From the NCBI RefSeq assembly GCF_036194065.1, contig NZ_CP108095.1, positions 496,001 to 560,000 on the forward strand: DNA of 64,000 bases, in the 5' to 3' direction. Made by a program: the position numbers and the translations under genes. Numbering within the stretch: position 1 is the first letter of the stretch; every line of letters begins with the position of its first letter. Of this stretch, positions 38,712-46,564 are shown one piece after another. This DNA comes from Streptomyces sp. NBC_00239. Its GTDB lineage: Bacteria > Actinomycetota > Actinomycetes > Streptomycetales > Streptomycetaceae. The notes beneath the pieces are model-generated. The model had not been told where the DNA came from. It saw only the letters and a program-made list of their open reading frames with translations, and did not search any database.

Positions 38712-38828
38712 CCCCGGGGGCATCCCGGTCCGCGGGCGGCGGGATCGCGGCCTGGCGGACGGTCGCCTGACGGCCCGCCATGTACGCCCCGCCTCCCCCG
38801 GACTCCGGTGAAGGTCCTGCGGGACTGC

Positions 38829-41177
38829 TCAGCCCAGCTGCCAGTGCTGGAGTGCGGACCCGGTGTCCGGCTGTTGGGTGGTGCGGGCGCCGTCCTGGGT
38901 GGAGGCGGTGGTGAGGAGGAGGCCGCTCTTCTTCGCGGTGACGGTGTAGGCGCCGCCCGGTACCGGGGCGAGGAGCCAGTGCTGGTTGTCGCTGCCCGTG
39001 CAGGTCCACTGGATGACGGCGGCCCCGGCGGCGGTGGATCCGCCGGAGACGTCGACGCACAGGCCCGAGGCGCCGTTGGTCAGGGTGTAGCTGCCGTCGG
39101 GGTTGGCGCCCAGCTGCCACTGCTGGTTGGCGCCGCCGTGCGTGGTCCAGGTGATGAGCTGGGTGCCGGCGGTGCGGGAACTGCCCGGGTTGTCCAGGGC
39201 CTTGCCCGCGGCGGTCAGCGTGTGCGGACCGCCGAGCTGTTCCCCGTAGACCTCGAAGGCGTAGAGCGAGTAGCCGTATGCCGTGCCGCGCTGGGTGGCG
39301 TAGAGCCGGACGTAGCGGCCCGAGCCGGCCAGGCCGGTCAGGGTCTCGGTGCCGCCGGTACCGGCGGTGGTGGAGCGCAGGGTGCGCCAGGTGCTCGCGT
39401 CGTCCGAGACCTGGATCTGGTACGCCTTGCCGTACGCGGCCTCCCAGCGGAGCACCACGCGGGTCACGGCCTGGGCGGCGCCGAGGTCGACCTGGAGCCA
39501 CTGGGGATCGGCGTAGGCGCTGGACCAGCGGGTGGCGGGGTCCCCGTCGGTGGCCGCGGCGGCCGGGAAGTCGGCGGTCTCGGTGCTGGAGGCGCTGGTG
39601 GGGCGGTTCTGCGCGAGGTCGCCGCTCTGGCCGCCGCCCGGCCAGGCCGGATTGTGGCCCACGGCGGTGACGATCGGGGTGAAGGCGGCGTACGTGGCGA
39701 CGGGCTTGGGGGATCCCCAGGTCTGCTGGGCGAGGCCGCGCAGCGGGTACATGATGCCGGCCGCGATCTGGTCCTCGGTCTCGGCGCCCGGGTTGTCGCA
39801 CCAGACGTGGATCAGCGAACCGCGGTTGCGCGACGGGTCGGTGAGGGTGTTGCCGCCCTGGAAGAGGTCGGGGTTCCAGGACTCGTACATCCACTTGGTG
39901 TCGGGCTTGGCGCCGCCCAGCACGTAGTAGGTGGGCGTCCAGGACTCGTTGGCGACGGTGTGGCCGGCCGCGGTCAACTGCTGAGGGGTGAGACCGTAGT
40001 TGTACCAGTACTCGACGAGGATGCCGGCGTTGGGGGCGACGGTGCCGTCACCGGCCTTGATGCCGTCGTTCCACATGCGGGTGGTCTTGCCGGCCGCGGT
40101 GACCAGGGAGTCGGACCAGTTGACGAAGCCGTAGTAGGTGTCCTTGGCGGTGGCGTTCGCGCCGTAGTGGGCGCGGGCGTAGGCCAGCAGTTGCGGGTAC
40201 TGGCTGTAGTCGGTGACGTATTCGTCCGCTCCGATGTGCCAGTAGGGGGCGGGGAAGAGCGGCAGGTACTCGGTGACGAGGTCCTTGATCAGGGCGTACG
40301 TGCCGGGCAGGGAGAGGTCGATGAACTCGGCGCTGGCGGCGCCGGACTTGTTTTTGAGCCTGAGCTCGGGGTGGGCGGCCAGCACGGCGTTCATGTGGCC
40401 GGGGGTGTCGATCTCCGGGACGATCGTCACGTGGTAGCGCTTGCCGAGGGCGACCAGGTCGGCGATGTCCTGCTTCGTGTAGTGGTCGGCGGAGACCACC
40501 TCCGGGTGGGTGGCGCTCTCCATGCGGAAGCCGAAGGTGTCCGACAGGTGGAAGTGGAAGTAGTTGAGCTTGAGGTAGGCCAGCTCGCGGATGTGCTTCC
40601 TGATCCAGTCGACGGTGAAGAACTTCCGCCCCTGGTCGATCATCAGGCCCCGCTCGGGCTTGGCGGGCCAGTCCGCGGCGGTGCCCGCGGGGACGGTGGG
40701 CGCCTGGTGAAGCAGTTGGAGGACCGTGCGGGTGCCGTAGAAGGCGCCGGCGGGCGTGCCGGCCCGGACGGTGAGGGCGCTGCCGGCGGTCATCCGGTAG
40801 CCCTCGGCGGGCAGGGTGGCGTCCCCGAGGGACAGCGCGATGTCCCCGGCGGCCGGTGCGCCGGTCACGACGGCGACGGTACGGCCGGCCAGGGCGCCGA
40901 GGTCCTCGGCGAAGGTGGCCGCCTCCCCCGCCAGCCGGTCGGCGTACGCCGGGTCGACGACGATGCGGGAGGCGGCGCCGAAGGCGTATCCGGTGCCGGT
41001 GCCGGCCGTCCACTGGCGCAGGGCGGGTACGGTCTGCGGCGCGCCGGCGGCGGCCGCCACGGTCGCGGGCGCGGCTCGGCCGGGGGCCTGCGCGGCGGCT
41101 TGGGCCGTGCCCTGGGCGGGCAGGGTGAGCGCCGCCGCGGCGCACACCGCGGCGAGCAGGAGCCTGAACAGTCGCAT
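38829..41177 (-). CDS. secreted beta-N-acetylhexosaminidase (GH20) with F5/8-type and ricin-type domains
   Basis: A 782-residue exoenzyme. Signal peptide 1-30. GH20b-like N-terminal domain about 50-160, then the GH20 barrel with RGLMIDQGRKFFTVDWIR, HFHLSDTFGFR, and the catalytic D318-E319 pair (WHIGADEY). After residue about 510, LAQNRPTSASSTETADFPAA starts an F5/8-C (discoidin) binding module, and 650-782 is a ricin-B trefoil with three QxW repeats (QQWQLG, QHWLLAP, QHWQLG). It removes terminal GlcNAc/GalNAc from glycans, chitin or glycoconjugates. Start ATG at 41177 after GAGGGG. Both binding modules indicate attachment to polymer surfaces. Confidence 0.92.
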   Translation of the reverse strand: MRLFRLLLAAVCAAAALTLPAQGTAQAAAQAPGRAAPATVAAAAGAPQTVPALRQWTAGTGTGYAFGAASRIVVDPAYADRLAGEAATFAEDLGALAGRTVAVVTGAPAAGDIALSLGDATLPAEGYRMTAGSALTVRAGTPAGAFYGTRTVLQLLHQAPTVPAGTAADWPAKPERGLMIDQGRKFFTVDWIRKHIRELAYLKLNYFHFHLSDTFGFRMESATHPEVVSADHYTKQDIADLVALGKRYHVTIVPEIDTPGHMNAVLAAHPELRLKNKSGAASAEFIDLSLPGTYALIKDLVTEYLPLFPAPYWHIGADEYVTDYSQYPQLLAYARAHYGANATAKDTYYGFVNWSDSLVTAAGKTTRMWNDGIKAGDGTVAPNAGILVEYWYNYGLTPQQLTAAGHTVANESWTPTYYVLGGAKPDTKWMYESWNPDLFQGGNTLTDPSRNRGSLIHVWCDNPGAETEDQIAAGIMYPLRGLAQQTWGSPKPVATYAAFTPIVTAVGHNPAWPGGGQSGDLAQNRPTSASSTETADFPAAAATDGDPATRWSSAYADPQWLQVDLGAAQAVTRVVLRWEAAYGKAYQIQVSDDASTWRTLRSTTAGTGGTETLTGLAGSGRYVRLYATQRGTAYGYSLYAFEVYGEQLGGPHTLTAAGKALDNPGSSRTAGTQLITWTTHGGANQQWQLGANPDGSYTLTNGASGLCVDVSGGSTAAGAAVIQWTCTGSDNQHWLLAPVPGGAYTVTAKKSGLLLTTASTQDGARTTQQPDTGSALQHWQLG

Positions 41178-41266
41178 GGGTTCCCCTCTGACGGTTGGGA
41201 GGGCGGCGCTCGGCCGGGCCGCGGGGCGTCCGGCCACCGGTTCCGGGCGCGCACCAGTGCAGCGCA

Positions 41267-41286
41267 ATTGACGGAGACATGTCAAT
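41267..41286. promoter_or_regulatory. dyad upstream of the GH20 gene
   Basis: Perfect 6-base arms ATTGAC and GTCAAT with 8 bases between, 90 bases upstream of the GH20 start. On the minus strand the right arm reads as TTGAC, a -35-like element; so it might be a promoter overlapping an operator. Only a candidate. Confidence 0.35.
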
Positions 41287-41451
41287 AGATGCTCGAAACT
41301 CCGGGGAATCGAGCAGGATCACGCACGAAGAGGTGACCTCGGGGGACCTCGGGCCATCTCCACTACGGAGAGGAGACCCCGGACCGTCTCCGCAGACGCT
41401 CCCGGCGCGGCGCCCGACCGGCCACGGAGCCGGGGCCGCGCACTGCGCACT

Positions 41452-41486
41452 GCGGACCGCGGACCGCGGACCGCGGACCGCGGACC
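41452..41486 (+). repeat. 7-base tandem repeat, five copies
   Basis: Exact GCGGACC repeated five times with no interruption. It is in a non-coding region between divergent genes, and such a short perfect array is liable to copy-number change. Confidence 0.75.
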
Positions 41487-41603
41487 GCGCCAGAGAAGTC
41501 CGGTACGGCGTCCTCCAGATGGCGGGCACCACCGGCCGGCCGCCGAGCGGCGCGATGGACGCGACCATAGATTCGCTCCTGTCATCCCACAGAGGAGCGC
41601 CCC

Positions 41604-42005
41604 ATGACAGCGGAGTCCGACAAGGCACTCGTCCGTCGATTCTTCGAGGAGGTGTGGAATCGGAACGATCTCGAAGCGGCGAGGGAGATCGTCCACGAGG
41701 ACTACGAGTCGCCCGAGGGGCAGACCTTCGCCGGGCTTCCCGGACTCGACATCCTCGCGGCGGACCTGAAGCTGTACGAATCGCTCTACCGCGATCTGAA
41801 GTTCACGATCGATCGGATGTTCGTCGAGGACCACGCCGTGTGGACGGTCTGGCAGGCGACGGGCGAGTCGAAGATCCACACCTTCATCGACCGGCAGGGC
41901 GAGATTCGGCCGCAGGAGCTGAGTGCCCAAGGCGCGAGCCTGACCGGAGTACGGGACGGCAAGGTCGCCTCGCATCGGCTTCTCTGGCCTCGCTCCCATC
42001 CATAG
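41604..42005 (+). CDS. SnoaL-like (NTF2-fold) protein
   Basis: A 133-residue protein starting MTAESDKALVRRFFEEVWNR, the classic opening helix of ester-cyclase and SnoaL-like polyketide cyclases. It continues with LEAAREIVHEDYES and PGLDILAADLKLYESLYRD, DLKFTIDRMFVEDHAVWTVW, and a tail GVRDGKVASHRLLW. The Asp/His pair (VEDH, and HEDY) may act in catalysis. No biosynthetic gene cluster is beside it, so the role is unclear. A GAGGAG lies 6 bases before the ATG. A small gene follows 14 bases after. Confidence 0.8.
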   Translation: MTAESDKALVRRFFEEVWNRNDLEAAREIVHEDYESPEGQTFAGLPGLDILAADLKLYESLYRDLKFTIDRMFVEDHAVWTVWQATGESKIHTFIDRQGEIRPQELSAQGASLTGVRDGKVASHRLLWPRSHP

Positions 42006-42019
42006 GACGGAGTCAATCC

Positions 42020-42220
42020 ATGGCATCCGGGGAGCGCACCGTGATCGCACTGGAACTCCACCCCAAGAGCGGCGTGACGCCCGAGGACATCGAGAGCGCC
42101 GTGGTGAACCACCTGTTCAGCGCCATGCACGAGCTCTTCGTCGGCCACTTCCGACCACCACACCCTTCAGATGTGGGAAGTGCGGCCGGTAACAGGGTCG
42201 TGAGAGAGCAGCGTCCGTAG
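42020..42220 (+). CDS. small protein of unknown function, coupled to SnoaL-like gene
   Basis: A 66-residue frame, MASGERTVIALELHPKSGVT then PEDIESAVVNHLFSAMHELF, opening 15 bases after the SnoaL-like stop with an ACGGAG 7 bases upstream. Its C-terminal 18 codons overlap the convergent gene's end (42167-42220). It has an ordered helical look, then changes to RPPHPSDVGSAAGNRVV; it could be the N-terminal remnant of a larger protein. Weak evidence. Confidence 0.45.
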   Translation: MASGERTVIALELHPKSGVTPEDIESAVVNHLFSAMHELFVGHFRPPHPSDVGSAAGNRVVREQRP

Positions 42221-42733
42221 CCCCGGGTCGTAGCGGACGACCTCGGCGGTCAGCAGGGCCGGCCGTTGACTGGCCGTCGCGACCTCGACCAGGAACCGCA
42301 GTACGGCTGACACCCCCGCACCGTCGAGCACGTCCTCGGGCCAGACGGAGAACTCGATCTCCTCCTCGTCGCAGGGCAGAGCGAAGAACCACACGGCGCC
42401 GAAGCGGGCCCGGAAGGCGAAACTCGTCCCCTGGTCCTCCGACTCGTCCGCCCAGATGCGGAAGAGATCGGCGAAGGCCGGACGCACGGAATCGAGCCGG
42501 GGGTAGGGGTGCTCCACTTCGGTCTCGTCGGCCACGACACGCAGGCGTTCGAGGACCGCGATCCACTCGACGCGGGTCACGTCGAGGACCCGGATGTCCC
42601 TGAGGCTGCCGTCGAGATGGAAGACCTCGCACATCCACGGCTCGGGCAGGCACTGCGCGCGCGTGCCGTACTCACCGGCATGGACGTCCTCGTGCGTCAA
42701 CTCGACCTGTCTCCTCGTGTTGATCCCTCCCAT
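42167..42733 (-). CDS. uncharacterized protein
   Basis: A 188-residue protein starting MGGINTRRQVELTHEDVHAG. It has HLDGSLRDIRVLDVTRVEW, DSVRPAFADLFRIWADESED and QGTSFAFRARFGAVWFFALP, then EEIEFSVWPEDVLDGAGVS. There is no signal peptide or membrane segment; strand-rich middle and helical C-terminus. No family was recognized. Its end overlaps the tail of the small plus-strand gene, so one of the two stops may be wrongly placed. The frame is open 39 codons upstream of the chosen ATG. Confidence 0.6.
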   Translation of the reverse strand: MGGINTRRQVELTHEDVHAGEYGTRAQCLPEPWMCEVFHLDGSLRDIRVLDVTRVEWIAVLERLRVVADETEVEHPYPRLDSVRPAFADLFRIWADESEDQGTSFAFRARFGAVWFFALPCDEEEIEFSVWPEDVLDGAGVSAVLRFLVEVATASQRPALLTAEVVRYDPGLRTLLSHDPVTGRTSHI

Positions 42734-43047
42734 GGCACCAAGGTAGAGGCCGTCGGGGACCTGGTCACTTGGACGGGCGCGCAGGCGTGATGGCGGACAC
42801 GGGCAGCCCGGTCGGCCGTCAGCCAACACCGCAGCTCCGTCCCCGTCCACCGCGCGTCAGGGCGTGTCCACCGAGACGCCGCCGGGCCGGTTCGGGGCGG
42901 CGCGGTCGCCGCCGCCGGCCGCCTGACGGGGCGACAGGATCACGACTGCGTATCCGATCGAGGAACGGAGGGGACAAGTCCGTTTTGGGTGTTCGGCTGC
43001 ATGTAGCGTTCGCGCTCGATCTTGTACTCGTCCCCAAGGAATCACCC
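42734..43047. other. 313-base divergent promoter region
   Basis: No gene. It must contain the promoters of the unknown gene to the left and of the LppU-like gene to the right. CAAGGAAT is the ribosome-binding region of the latter, and TTGTACTCG just before is a possible -10. Confidence 0.35.
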
Positions 43048-43452
43048 ATGACCACGCCTCCGCCTCCCGCCCCCGAGCAGCCCCTCGCGCCCGCTGAGCC
43101 CGTCCCGACCGCCGAACCCGCCAAGAAGAAGAGCAACATCGGCAAGAAGGCCCTCGGCATCGTCATAGCGATCGCCCTCGCCCTGTTCTGGAAGCTCGGC
43201 CTCCCTTACATCACGGGAGACGCCCCGGTGCGCGCCGAGGTCGGCGACTGCGTCACCGTGACCGGCCCGGAGAACGACCCCGACGTCACGAGCAAGGGCT
43301 GCACCGAGAAGGTGGCCGACCTGTACAAGGTCGTCAAGGTCATCGACGACACCTTCGACGTCGACAAGTGCGGCACGGTGGCGGAGGTTGCGCTCGCGCA
43401 GCAGCTGGAGTCGTACAAGTTCGTGCTCTGCATGAACCCCGTCAAGAACTGA
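43048..43452 (+). CDS. LppU-like (SCO3897 family) membrane-anchored protein
   Basis: A 134-residue protein. A Pro-rich cytosolic N-terminus (PPPPAPEQPLAPAEPVPTAE) precedes one membrane helix (ALGIVIAIALALFWKLGLPY) and an extracytoplasmic domain with four cysteines: GDCVTVTG, SKGCTEK, DKCGTV and LCMNPV. The domain matches the LppU_SCO3897 pattern, in which the conserved GDCV and C-terminal CMNP-like Cys pairs define a small disulfide-bonded fold. Function unknown. ATG at 43048 is preceded by AAGGA. A hairpin terminator follows directly. Confidence 0.85.
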   Translation: MTTPPPPAPEQPLAPAEPVPTAEPAKKKSNIGKKALGIVIAIALALFWKLGLPYITGDAPVRAEVGDCVTVTGPENDPDVTSKGCTEKVADLYKVVKVIDDTFDVDKCGTVAEVALAQQLESYKFVLCMNPVKN

Positions 43453-43462
43453 CGCCGCGCAC

Positions 43463-43508
43463 CGAAGGGCCGGGCCCGACGGCAACCGCCGACCGGTCCG
43501 GCCCTTCG
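43463..43508. terminator. terminator of the LppU-like gene
   Basis: Perfect 11-base arms CGAAGGGCCGG (43463-43473) and CCGGCCCTTCG (43498-43508) bracket a 24-base loop that itself has a GACGG-CAAC-CGCCG-like inner stem. It begins 10 bases after the stop codon at 43452. Confidence 0.75.
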
Positions 43509-43670
43509 ACGCGTTGGTGCGGCGTGACCCACCCCGGTTCGAGTCGCCGTTCCGGTTGCGGCGCAGGTGACCCTTGCCGCTTCCACCGCCACCGCCCGCC
43601 GCCCGCCGGGTAGCGCGGCTCCCGGCGTGCCGATCGGACATGGCGGCGCTGCGCGCGCCCGCCGGCGTTC

Positions 43671-44786
43671 CTACGAAGGGGCGGGAGCAGTGGGAAGCTG
43701 TTCGCCGGCCTCCGGTTCCTGGGGTGGTTCGCCGAGCTGGTCGCGAAGATAGTTCCAGACCACGGCGACGAGCGCGGCCGCCGGTACGGCCAGCAGACTG
43801 CCCACGACGCCGGCCAGGCTGCCGCCCAGCGTGATCGCCAGCAGAATCACCGCCGCGTGGAGACCGAGGCCGCGGCTCTGGATCATGGGCTGGAACACGT
43901 TGCCTTCGAGCTGCTGCACCACGACGATGATCGCCAGCACGATCAGCGCGTCCCTCAAGCCGTTCGACACCAGCGCGATGAGGACCGCGACCAGACCGGC
44001 GAACAGGGCTCCCACGATCGGCACGAACGCGGAGACGAAGGTCAGAACTGCCAGCGGCAGCACCAGGGGTACGCCGACGATCCACAGCCCCAGGCCGATG
44101 AACAAGGCGTCGAGGAGGCCGACGAAGGCCTGGGACCGGACGAACGAGCCCAGGGTCTCCCAGCTCCGCCGGGCCACGACCGGGATGTCGGTGGCGAGGC
44201 GGCCGGGGAGCTGGCGGGTGAGCCACGGCAGGAAGCGGGGGCCGTCCTTGAGGAAGAAGAACATCAGGAAGAGCGCCAGGACGGCGGTGACCAGGCCGTT
44301 GAAGACGGTGCCCACCCCCGTGACCACGGTGGAGACCGCACTGCCGACACTGTTCTGGAGGCGGTCCGTCGCAGCGTCGAAGGCTCCGGTGATCTGGTCG
44401 TCGCCGATGTTCAGGGGTGGTCCGGCCGCCCACTCGCGCAACCGTTGGATGCCCTCGGACACGCCGTCGACCAGCTCACCCGACTGGGAGGCGACGGGCA
44501 CGGCGATCAGCGCCACGGTGCCCGCGCCCACCAGGAGGAACAGCACGGTCACCACCGCAGCGGCCAGCGCGGGCCGCCACCCCCGTCGGCGCAGGAACGC
44601 AGTCAGTGGCCAGGTCAGGGTGGTGAGGAGGAGGGCGACTATGAGCGGCCAGACGACCGACCACATCCGGCCGAGGATCCACAAGGTCACTGCCGCCATG
44701 ACCAGGACCACCAGCAACTCGGCGCAGACCCGTGCCGAGGTACGGAGTGCGGCAGCGGCTCTTGTGGAGCTCAATGTGACAGACAT
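43671..44786 (-). CDS. AI-2E family transporter
   Basis: A 371-residue membrane protein of the AI-2E (YdiK/TqsA-like, PF01594) family. About eight membrane spans: two near the N-terminus (ELLVVLVMAAVTLWIL, WSVVWPLIVALLLTTLTWPL), one near 80-97, then a soluble helical stretch, then LFLMFFFLKDGPRFLPWL, GLLDALFIGLGLWIVGVPL and the conserved FVSAFVPIVGALFAGLVAVL, and LEGNVFQPMIQSRGLGLHA. These proteins move small molecules (some transport Na+ for H+ or export AI-2); the substrate here is unknown. The start at 44786 is supported by conserved length and CAT upstream. A Pro-rich tail ends the protein. Confidence 0.85.
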   Translation of the reverse strand: MSVTLSSTRAAAALRTSARVCAELLVVLVMAAVTLWILGRMWSVVWPLIVALLLTTLTWPLTAFLRRRGWRPALAAAVVTVLFLLVGAGTVALIAVPVASQSGELVDGVSEGIQRLREWAAGPPLNIGDDQITGAFDAATDRLQNSVGSAVSTVVTGVGTVFNGLVTAVLALFLMFFFLKDGPRFLPWLTRQLPGRLATDIPVVARRSWETLGSFVRSQAFVGLLDALFIGLGLWIVGVPLVLPLAVLTFVSAFVPIVGALFAGLVAVLIALVSNGLRDALIVLAIIVVVQQLEGNVFQPMIQSRGLGLHAAVILLAITLGGSLAGVVGSLLAVPAAALVAVVWNYLRDQLGEPPQEPEAGEQLPTAPAPS

Positions 44787-44990
44787 GGGGTCACCCTATT
44801 CACACGAGCTCCGCTCCCGGGCACTGCCGCTGACGGACGGCCGTACCGGCCTGGAGCGTTGCCCCGGCCGGGGGGCCTGGTGCTCCTGATCACGTGAACG
44901 GGCCACAACGGTGCGGCCGTCGTCCACCTGCCCTCGCGCGGTGGCGGCCGTCCCCCTCTCCAACCCGCCGCCATGCAGCATCATGTGGGG

Positions 44991-45302
44991 ATGATCACCA
45001 TTCATCTGAAGTACGAGATCGACGCGGACAAGCTTGAGGATTTCGAGGAATACGGCCGCCGCTGGGTCGGGCTCGTCAACCGGTTCGGTGGCACACACCA
45101 CGGCTACTTCCTGCCGAGCGAGGGCGACAGCGACATCGCCTACGCCCTCTTCTCGTTTCCCAGTCTCGCCACCTACGAGCAGTACCGTACGGACAGCGCC
45201 ACAGACCCGGAGTGCCAGGCCGCCTTCGAACTGGCCCGACGCACCGGCTGCATCAAGCGGTACGAGCGTCGCTTCCTGCGGCCGCTCGACGTCGTGTCCT
45301 AG
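44991..45302 (+). CDS. NIPSNAP family protein
   Basis: A 103-residue protein starting MITIHLKYEIDADKLEDFEE, with YGRRWVGLVNRFGGTHHGYF, then YALFSFPSLATYEQYRTD and the end KRYERRFLRPL. This is the NIPSNAP dimeric alpha-beta barrel, one module long. The ATG at 44991 is preferred to an upstream ATG at 44973 since conserved sequence begins there. NIPSNAP proteins in actinobacteria may act on small metabolites; nothing specific can be said. Convergent with the AnmK operon; only 8 bases separate the stops. Confidence 0.85.
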   Translation: MITIHLKYEIDADKLEDFEEYGRRWVGLVNRFGGTHHGYFLPSEGDSDIAYALFSFPSLATYEQYRTDSATDPECQAAFELARRTGCIKRYERRFLRPLDVVS

Positions 45303-45310
45303 CCAACGGG

Positions 45311-46564
45311 TCACGGGCACCCGGCGGAGGCGGCCGTGGCCGCGGCACCGATCGTGAGACGGGTGGGTGGGGTCGCCGGCGACGCCGGCAGGGGCAGGGG
45401 CGGGCGCCCGGGGCCGCCGGGGGTGACCGAGCCGAGGACGCTGGCGTGCCGGGCGCCGGTGCAGGAGGGGACGGTACCGGCCAGGCCGTGCACGGTGAGC
45501 CAGCCCAGGACGGCGAAGGCGTACGCCTCCTTGGCGGCCGACGGCAGGCCCAGTTCGTCCGAGGTCCGCACGGCCACGGGCCCGTCCGCGCCGCCCAGTT
45601 CCTCCCGCAGCAGGCGCATCAGCACCGGGTTGCGGGTCCCGCCGCCCGATGCGATGACCTCGGTCGCCCCGAACGGCCGGACGGCGTCGGCGACGGTCCG
45701 CGCCGTGAGCCGGGTCAGTGTGGCGACCACGTCCTCGGCGGGCAGCGGCCCGCACCCCTCCAGCGCCGCGCGCAGGTACGGCAGGTGGAAGAGCTCCTTG
45801 CCCGTGGTCTTCGGGGCGGGCAGCGCGTAGTAAGGGTCGGCCAGCAGGCGTCGCAGCAGCGGCGGGTGTACGCGCCCCCGCGCGGCGAGCAGACCGTCCA
45901 CGTCCATCGCGTACGCCCGCCCCGAGGCGTCGAGCCCGGCCGACTCCCGTACCGCGGCGTCGATCAGCGCATTGGCGGGCCCGGTGTCGAAAGCCAGCGG
46001 TCCGCCGCCCGCCCGGTCCGACGACACGACCGTCACGTTCGCGATCCCGCCCAGGTTGAGGGCCGCGGACACCCCCGGCCGCCCCCGCAGCCACAGCACG
46101 TCGACCGCGCTCACCAAGGGCGCTCCCTGCCCGCCGGCGGCCACGTCCCGGGTGCGGAAGCCCGAGACGACGGGGCGGCCGGTCGCCTCGGCGATCCACG
46201 CCGGCTCGCCGATCTGGAGCGTGCCGTGCACCCGGCCGGCCTCGGCCCAGTGGTAGACGGTCTGCCCGTGCGACGCCACCAGGTCGGCCCGCCCCGCGCA
46301 CAGTTCGGCGTCGGCCCGTACCGCCGCCGCGGCGAAGGCCTGCCCGATGCGCGTGTCGAGCCGGCACACAGCGGCCAGGTCCGTCCGCGCCGGCGGCAGT
46401 GCCCGGGCCAGTTCCTCCCGCAGGTCGTCGTCGTAGGCCGTACTGACCATTCCGAGCGGTGTGAGCACCAGCGCGTCCCCGTCGAGGGCGATGTCGGCGG
46501 CGGCCGCGTCGATGGCGTCGTACGAGGTGCCGGACATCAGCCCGACCACGCGCAGGGCGCTCAC
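45311..46564 (-). CDS. anmK: anhydro-N-acetylmuramic acid kinase
   Basis: A 417-residue AnmK. The ATP-binding loop is GLMSGTSYDAID (8-19). It has RLDTRIGQAFAAAAV, SHGQTVYHW, GTLQIGEPAWIAEAT, NLGGIANVTVV, FDTGPANALID and the late EVIASGGGTRNPVLM, matching the family throughout. AnmK opens the 1,6-anhydro ring and phosphorylates anhydro-MurNAc to MurNAc-6-P, a recycling step. The last 35 residues (PGRPPLPLPASPATPPT) are a Pro-rich extension with no known use. GTG at 46564 overlaps the transporter stop by four bases, so it is co-translated with the transporter upstream. Confidence 0.93.
   Translation of the reverse strand: MSALRVVGLMSGTSYDAIDAAAADIALDGDALVLTPLGMVSTAYDDDLREELARALPPARTDLAAVCRLDTRIGQAFAAAAVRADAELCAGRADLVASHGQTVYHWAEAGRVHGTLQIGEPAWIAEATGRPVVSGFRTRDVAAGGQGAPLVSAVDVLWLRGRPGVSAALNLGGIANVTVVSSDRAGGGPLAFDTGPANALIDAAVRESAGLDASGRAYAMDVDGLLAARGRVHPPLLRRLLADPYYALPAPKTTGKELFHLPYLRAALEGCGPLPAEDVVATLTRLTARTVADAVRPFGATEVIASGGGTRNPVLMRLLREELGGADGPVAVRTSDELGLPSAAKEAYAFAVLGWLTVHGLAGTVPSCTGARHASVLGSVTPGGPGRPPLPLPASPATPPTRLTIGAAATAASAGCP

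Larger units (their letters stand above)
41178..41603. other. promoter region with dyad and tandem repeat
   Basis: 426 bases. It holds the ATTGAC/GTCAAT dyad (41267-41286), a 5-copy 7-base tandem repeat (41452-41486), and the short promoter of the SnoaL-like gene to the right. No gene was supported. DasR-type (dre) sites expected upstream of chitin-degrading genes were looked for and not seen. Confidence 0.4.
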
